The notes below the pieces were generated by a model. That model did not search any database, was not told the DNA's origin, and worked only from the letters and a program-made list of their open reading frames with translations. From Utricularia gibba (lineage: Eukaryota; Streptophyta; Magnoliopsida; Lamiales; Lentibulariaceae), in NCBI GenBank assembly GCA_002189035.1, contig CM007991.1, forward strand, positions 5,208,001 through 5,272,000: a stretch of DNA of 64,000 nucleotides, in the 5' to 3' direction. Every line of letters starts with the position of its first letter. Positions within the stretch are counted from its first letter, which is position 1. The translations under genes and the position numbers were made by a program. Positions 61,266 through 64,000 of the stretch are shown one piece after another.

Positions 61266-62962
61266 ATACCATTTTTTTATCACATCATCTTTGCAACTTG
61301 AAAGTTTTTTTAGCTTCAATTTAATCATTGCTACCCGTATAAAATACAAATTGGAAGTGGAATACTATGATCCTAATATCAAGTTTGTAATCTCATAAAA
61401 TGATCCCAATAGATCAATTTGTACTTCGGTAACCCCATCTTTGCTCACTAGATTCAATAAGGTGAGAAGCCGCCTCAGATCTTCCGAAGTTGCAGAAGTC
61501 ATTATTGCGTCATCACTTCAATTCTACACTCACTGCACCATGAAACAATTGTGGCCAAGTGGGATTGAGCACTATGAAGAGAAACGCCAAAAACACACAG
61601 GAGTTTGTGGGTTTATGTGAACCCAATTTTCCTCTCTGATTTTTACAAAGTGTTTGCAATGTATATGTATACATGGGGTTATTTTGTGCCCCAACTATGA
61701 GGCCAATAGTGTAAATAAACTATATACACAAACTCTTCTCTTGAGTCAGCCTTTTCCTATATTAACCTAAAAACTGATTTTTATCACTTTAGTTGGAATG
61801 AACTTACTTCCTCTCCCTCTTCTAGTTTAACAATCAAGTTTGATTTGCACTTAGCATGGTGTTACACATAACAATGTGTAGCAATGTATCTATCTGACAC
61901 AGTTGATAGGGATCGCCTATGTTTTGACATGACTACATGATTAACTATTTATTCAAAATAGAGTTGGGTAAGGTTATGGGTAGACCTATGACTCATATCT
62001 TTGAAAAAACACATACAAGTTGGGTTAGTATTTGGTGGGTATGCGACCATTTCATGAGTCACATTAGTTGGACCTATAACATGAACTCACTAACAAAATA
62101 TTTATAATTGGACTTATAACACTGAGTCAAAATTGGCTGTTTTTACGTTTTCTCTTCACTTATAGTCATCTCATTTTAATTTTGATTGAGACTATTAATA
62201 TGATTTGAAATAATTTTTCAATTCAGCTTGAATATCATAATCACAACAAAGTTTGATGCCTAAAGTGAAGAAAAAACTTCTTGTGATATTGATATTTCAA
62301 GTGAAGATGACGATGAATTTTTCATTTCAAAAACAATATGCTTCCTTCATTAATTGACACAAACATTTTAATCGCAATAATGAATTAATAAATATATATT
62401 ATCAGTATTATGGCACCAGCTACAATCATGGTAAGGATTGATCTACTTCAAATTTTAAACACCACATTATAAATAAATATAAAGACAAAGCTCGTAACTC
62501 ATCCAGTCAATCAATTCTAATTTAGTGAATGGTAATGTTTCTACTTTTTTCTTTAATATCAATAATGATCAAGGCTATATATATACTTGCATTAATCGCC
62601 AATGAAAAAAAATTTAGAAATAGAAAATCTATTTATAGTGAATTTTTTTTCAATTCTATTTGCAGTTGTTTTAGAAATTCACATAAGTGAAGATATGGCT
62701 AAATTTGCTCCACATGTCTAAGACAGTTACAATTGCAATGAATTAGTTTGAAGAAAAAAAACAGTTTTTCAATCTATGAAATACAAATTTGGGTTAATGT
62801 GTACTGATTGAAATGATATCAATGTTGGATACTATCTAGTTTAATTACTTATCGGATTTATTGTAATAAATTATGTAAATGAGAATCTTTGAGTTTTAAC
62901 CTTTGCATTCCCTACACATAAAGTGCAGAAATTACATGATTTATTACCTTTTAATATGTTGA
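61266..62962. other. AT-rich DNA without recognised features
   Basis: I could delimit no gene, LTR or inverted repeat. The first ~300 bp may still be hAT-derived. The middle (61500-61800) is slightly GC-richer but shows no frame. Confidence 0.45.
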
Positions 62963-64000
62963 TGTTGTGGTCGAAAATCGGCAATGAGGTGGGGGCCTAT
63001 ATTCGGGTTAGTGGGAAAGCCGAACGTGCAGGATCGGATCTGGATATGCACATTTTGGTTTATAGGAACAAAAATAGATAGGGATTTTAATGTGGAAATC
63101 GTCAAGAAACGGAAAAACCACAGACCTGTTGGGGCTCACCGAAAAATGGTTTCACTAGTCTTGCAATTGGATAATTGCCGATTGTTCTGACATTGCCGTA
63201 ATTTGGCTACTTTTCAAACTGTTCAAAACGGCCGCTATTGGAAAATTCTGACACTTATCGGTCTGCCGGCCTATAGCAATTTGTCTGGATACTTTTTGGC
63301 TCCTTTTCAGTAACCGATTAACCCAACCGATTTTTGACTCCATCATTCAGCCCCTCTAATTTACCTGTATTGGCCTTCTTGCACAAATCGGTGAATCAAA
63401 ATCACGACTGTGCCGATCCCTAACACGCCAATTCCTAGCAGGCTAATCTTCTCTCAACTTAGACTGATCTCCACGTTTTTTTCGCTCATTTTTTGGCACC
63501 TCATTCGACGTGTCGTTTCAACTTTCGAATAAACCCTCCATAAATAAAAACTTTTTCAGTCAGTTTTCTCCTTTACTTCCTCTTTCCGCTCATGAAATTT
63601 CCATGCTTTTCACGCTCTGCTGCATTTTGCCATCACAAGTTCCGCCGGAATCTTCTCTTTTACCAGGTACTCTTCCGTTTTCCACTCTTCTTTTTGTCTT
63701 TGCAAAAATTTTTTGGGAATTTTGAGATTTCTCAACCACTCTTTCCTTTTTTTCATTCTTCTAGGGCCTTTCTGCATCAAATTTCTTAGAATCACAATGG
63801 TTAGGAGGTCTAGCGAACTGATTGTTTCTACAATCCGATCCATATATTCAATCCTAGATGAGTATATTGTAACTCAGGCCAGGGATTCCCTAATTCCCTG
63901 AGGGGTGGGGGAAAGGCCTCTTCCCCATTTAGGCCTCCCCATCCTTATCTAGAAAATGGCCTTCGATTCTCGTTTCATCCTCTAATCGTTCAATTTTTTA
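62963..64000 (+). mobile_element. Family D gypsy-type element, cut by the window end
   Basis: LTR 62963-63345 (TGTTGTGGTCGAAAATCGG to GACTCCATCA), then an internal region shared with 21761-22500: TTCAGCCCCTCT, TTTACTTCCTCTTTCC, ACCAGGTAC. From about 63797 a frame (VRRSSELIVSTIR) leads toward the RFHPLIVQF motif at the window edge, as in the gag-like relic at 21990-23345. A stop near 63900 shows decay. Confidence 0.55.

Overview
The window is nuclear DNA from a flowering plant. Three protein-coding genes with plant-type GT-AG introns sit among heavily decayed LTR retrotransposons and a few DNA-transposon relics. The GC-rich exons of the carboxypeptidase gene, and details of the myosin tail and of the transporter, read more like a non-grass monocot than a eudicot, but that is only a modest-confidence inference.

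Genic part: (1) 3.5-5.6 kb, plus strand, a 10-exon serine carboxypeptidase-like (SCPL) gene with an intact catalytic triad, 478 aa. (2) 6.8-12.6 kb, plus strand, a 23-exon class VIII myosin, about 1154 aa, whose frame is broken by one missing base in exon 19. (3) 31.3-33.6 kb, minus strand, a 9-exon NST/TPT-family transporter of 377 aa, related to the Arabidopsis At1g48230/At3g17430 type. Every exon boundary was checked for phase. The three genes have no obvious functional link.

Repeat part: 12.9-21.1 kb holds a head-to-tail array of a ~1.1 kb LTR-like repeat (family R), cut by later insertions. 21.2-30.6 kb holds gypsy-type relics, including a gag-protease relic split by a solo LTR. 35.0-35.7 kb is a foldback MITE-like element upstream of the transporter gene. 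37.5-45.5 kb is a nest of copia and gypsy relics with three more solo LTRs. 46.3-53.5 kb is a long gypsy pol relic (protease, RT, RNase H, integrase, downstream ORF) broken by two LTR fragments in opposite orientation. 56.5-61.3 kb has two hAT transposase relics flanking a gypsy 5' LTR, primer-binding site and gag. From 63.0 kb to the window end another gypsy-type element starts.

Main results: four solo LTRs can be delimited to the base by 5-bp target-site duplications (27760-29115, 38462-39424, 40188-41503, 42871-44270). In each case removing the LTR and one duplicate rejoins the interrupted reading frame. No CRISPR array, operon, RNA gene or prokaryote-type system is present, and I found no convincing novel protein system. 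The unusual content is the mobile-element architecture and the myosin frameshift.
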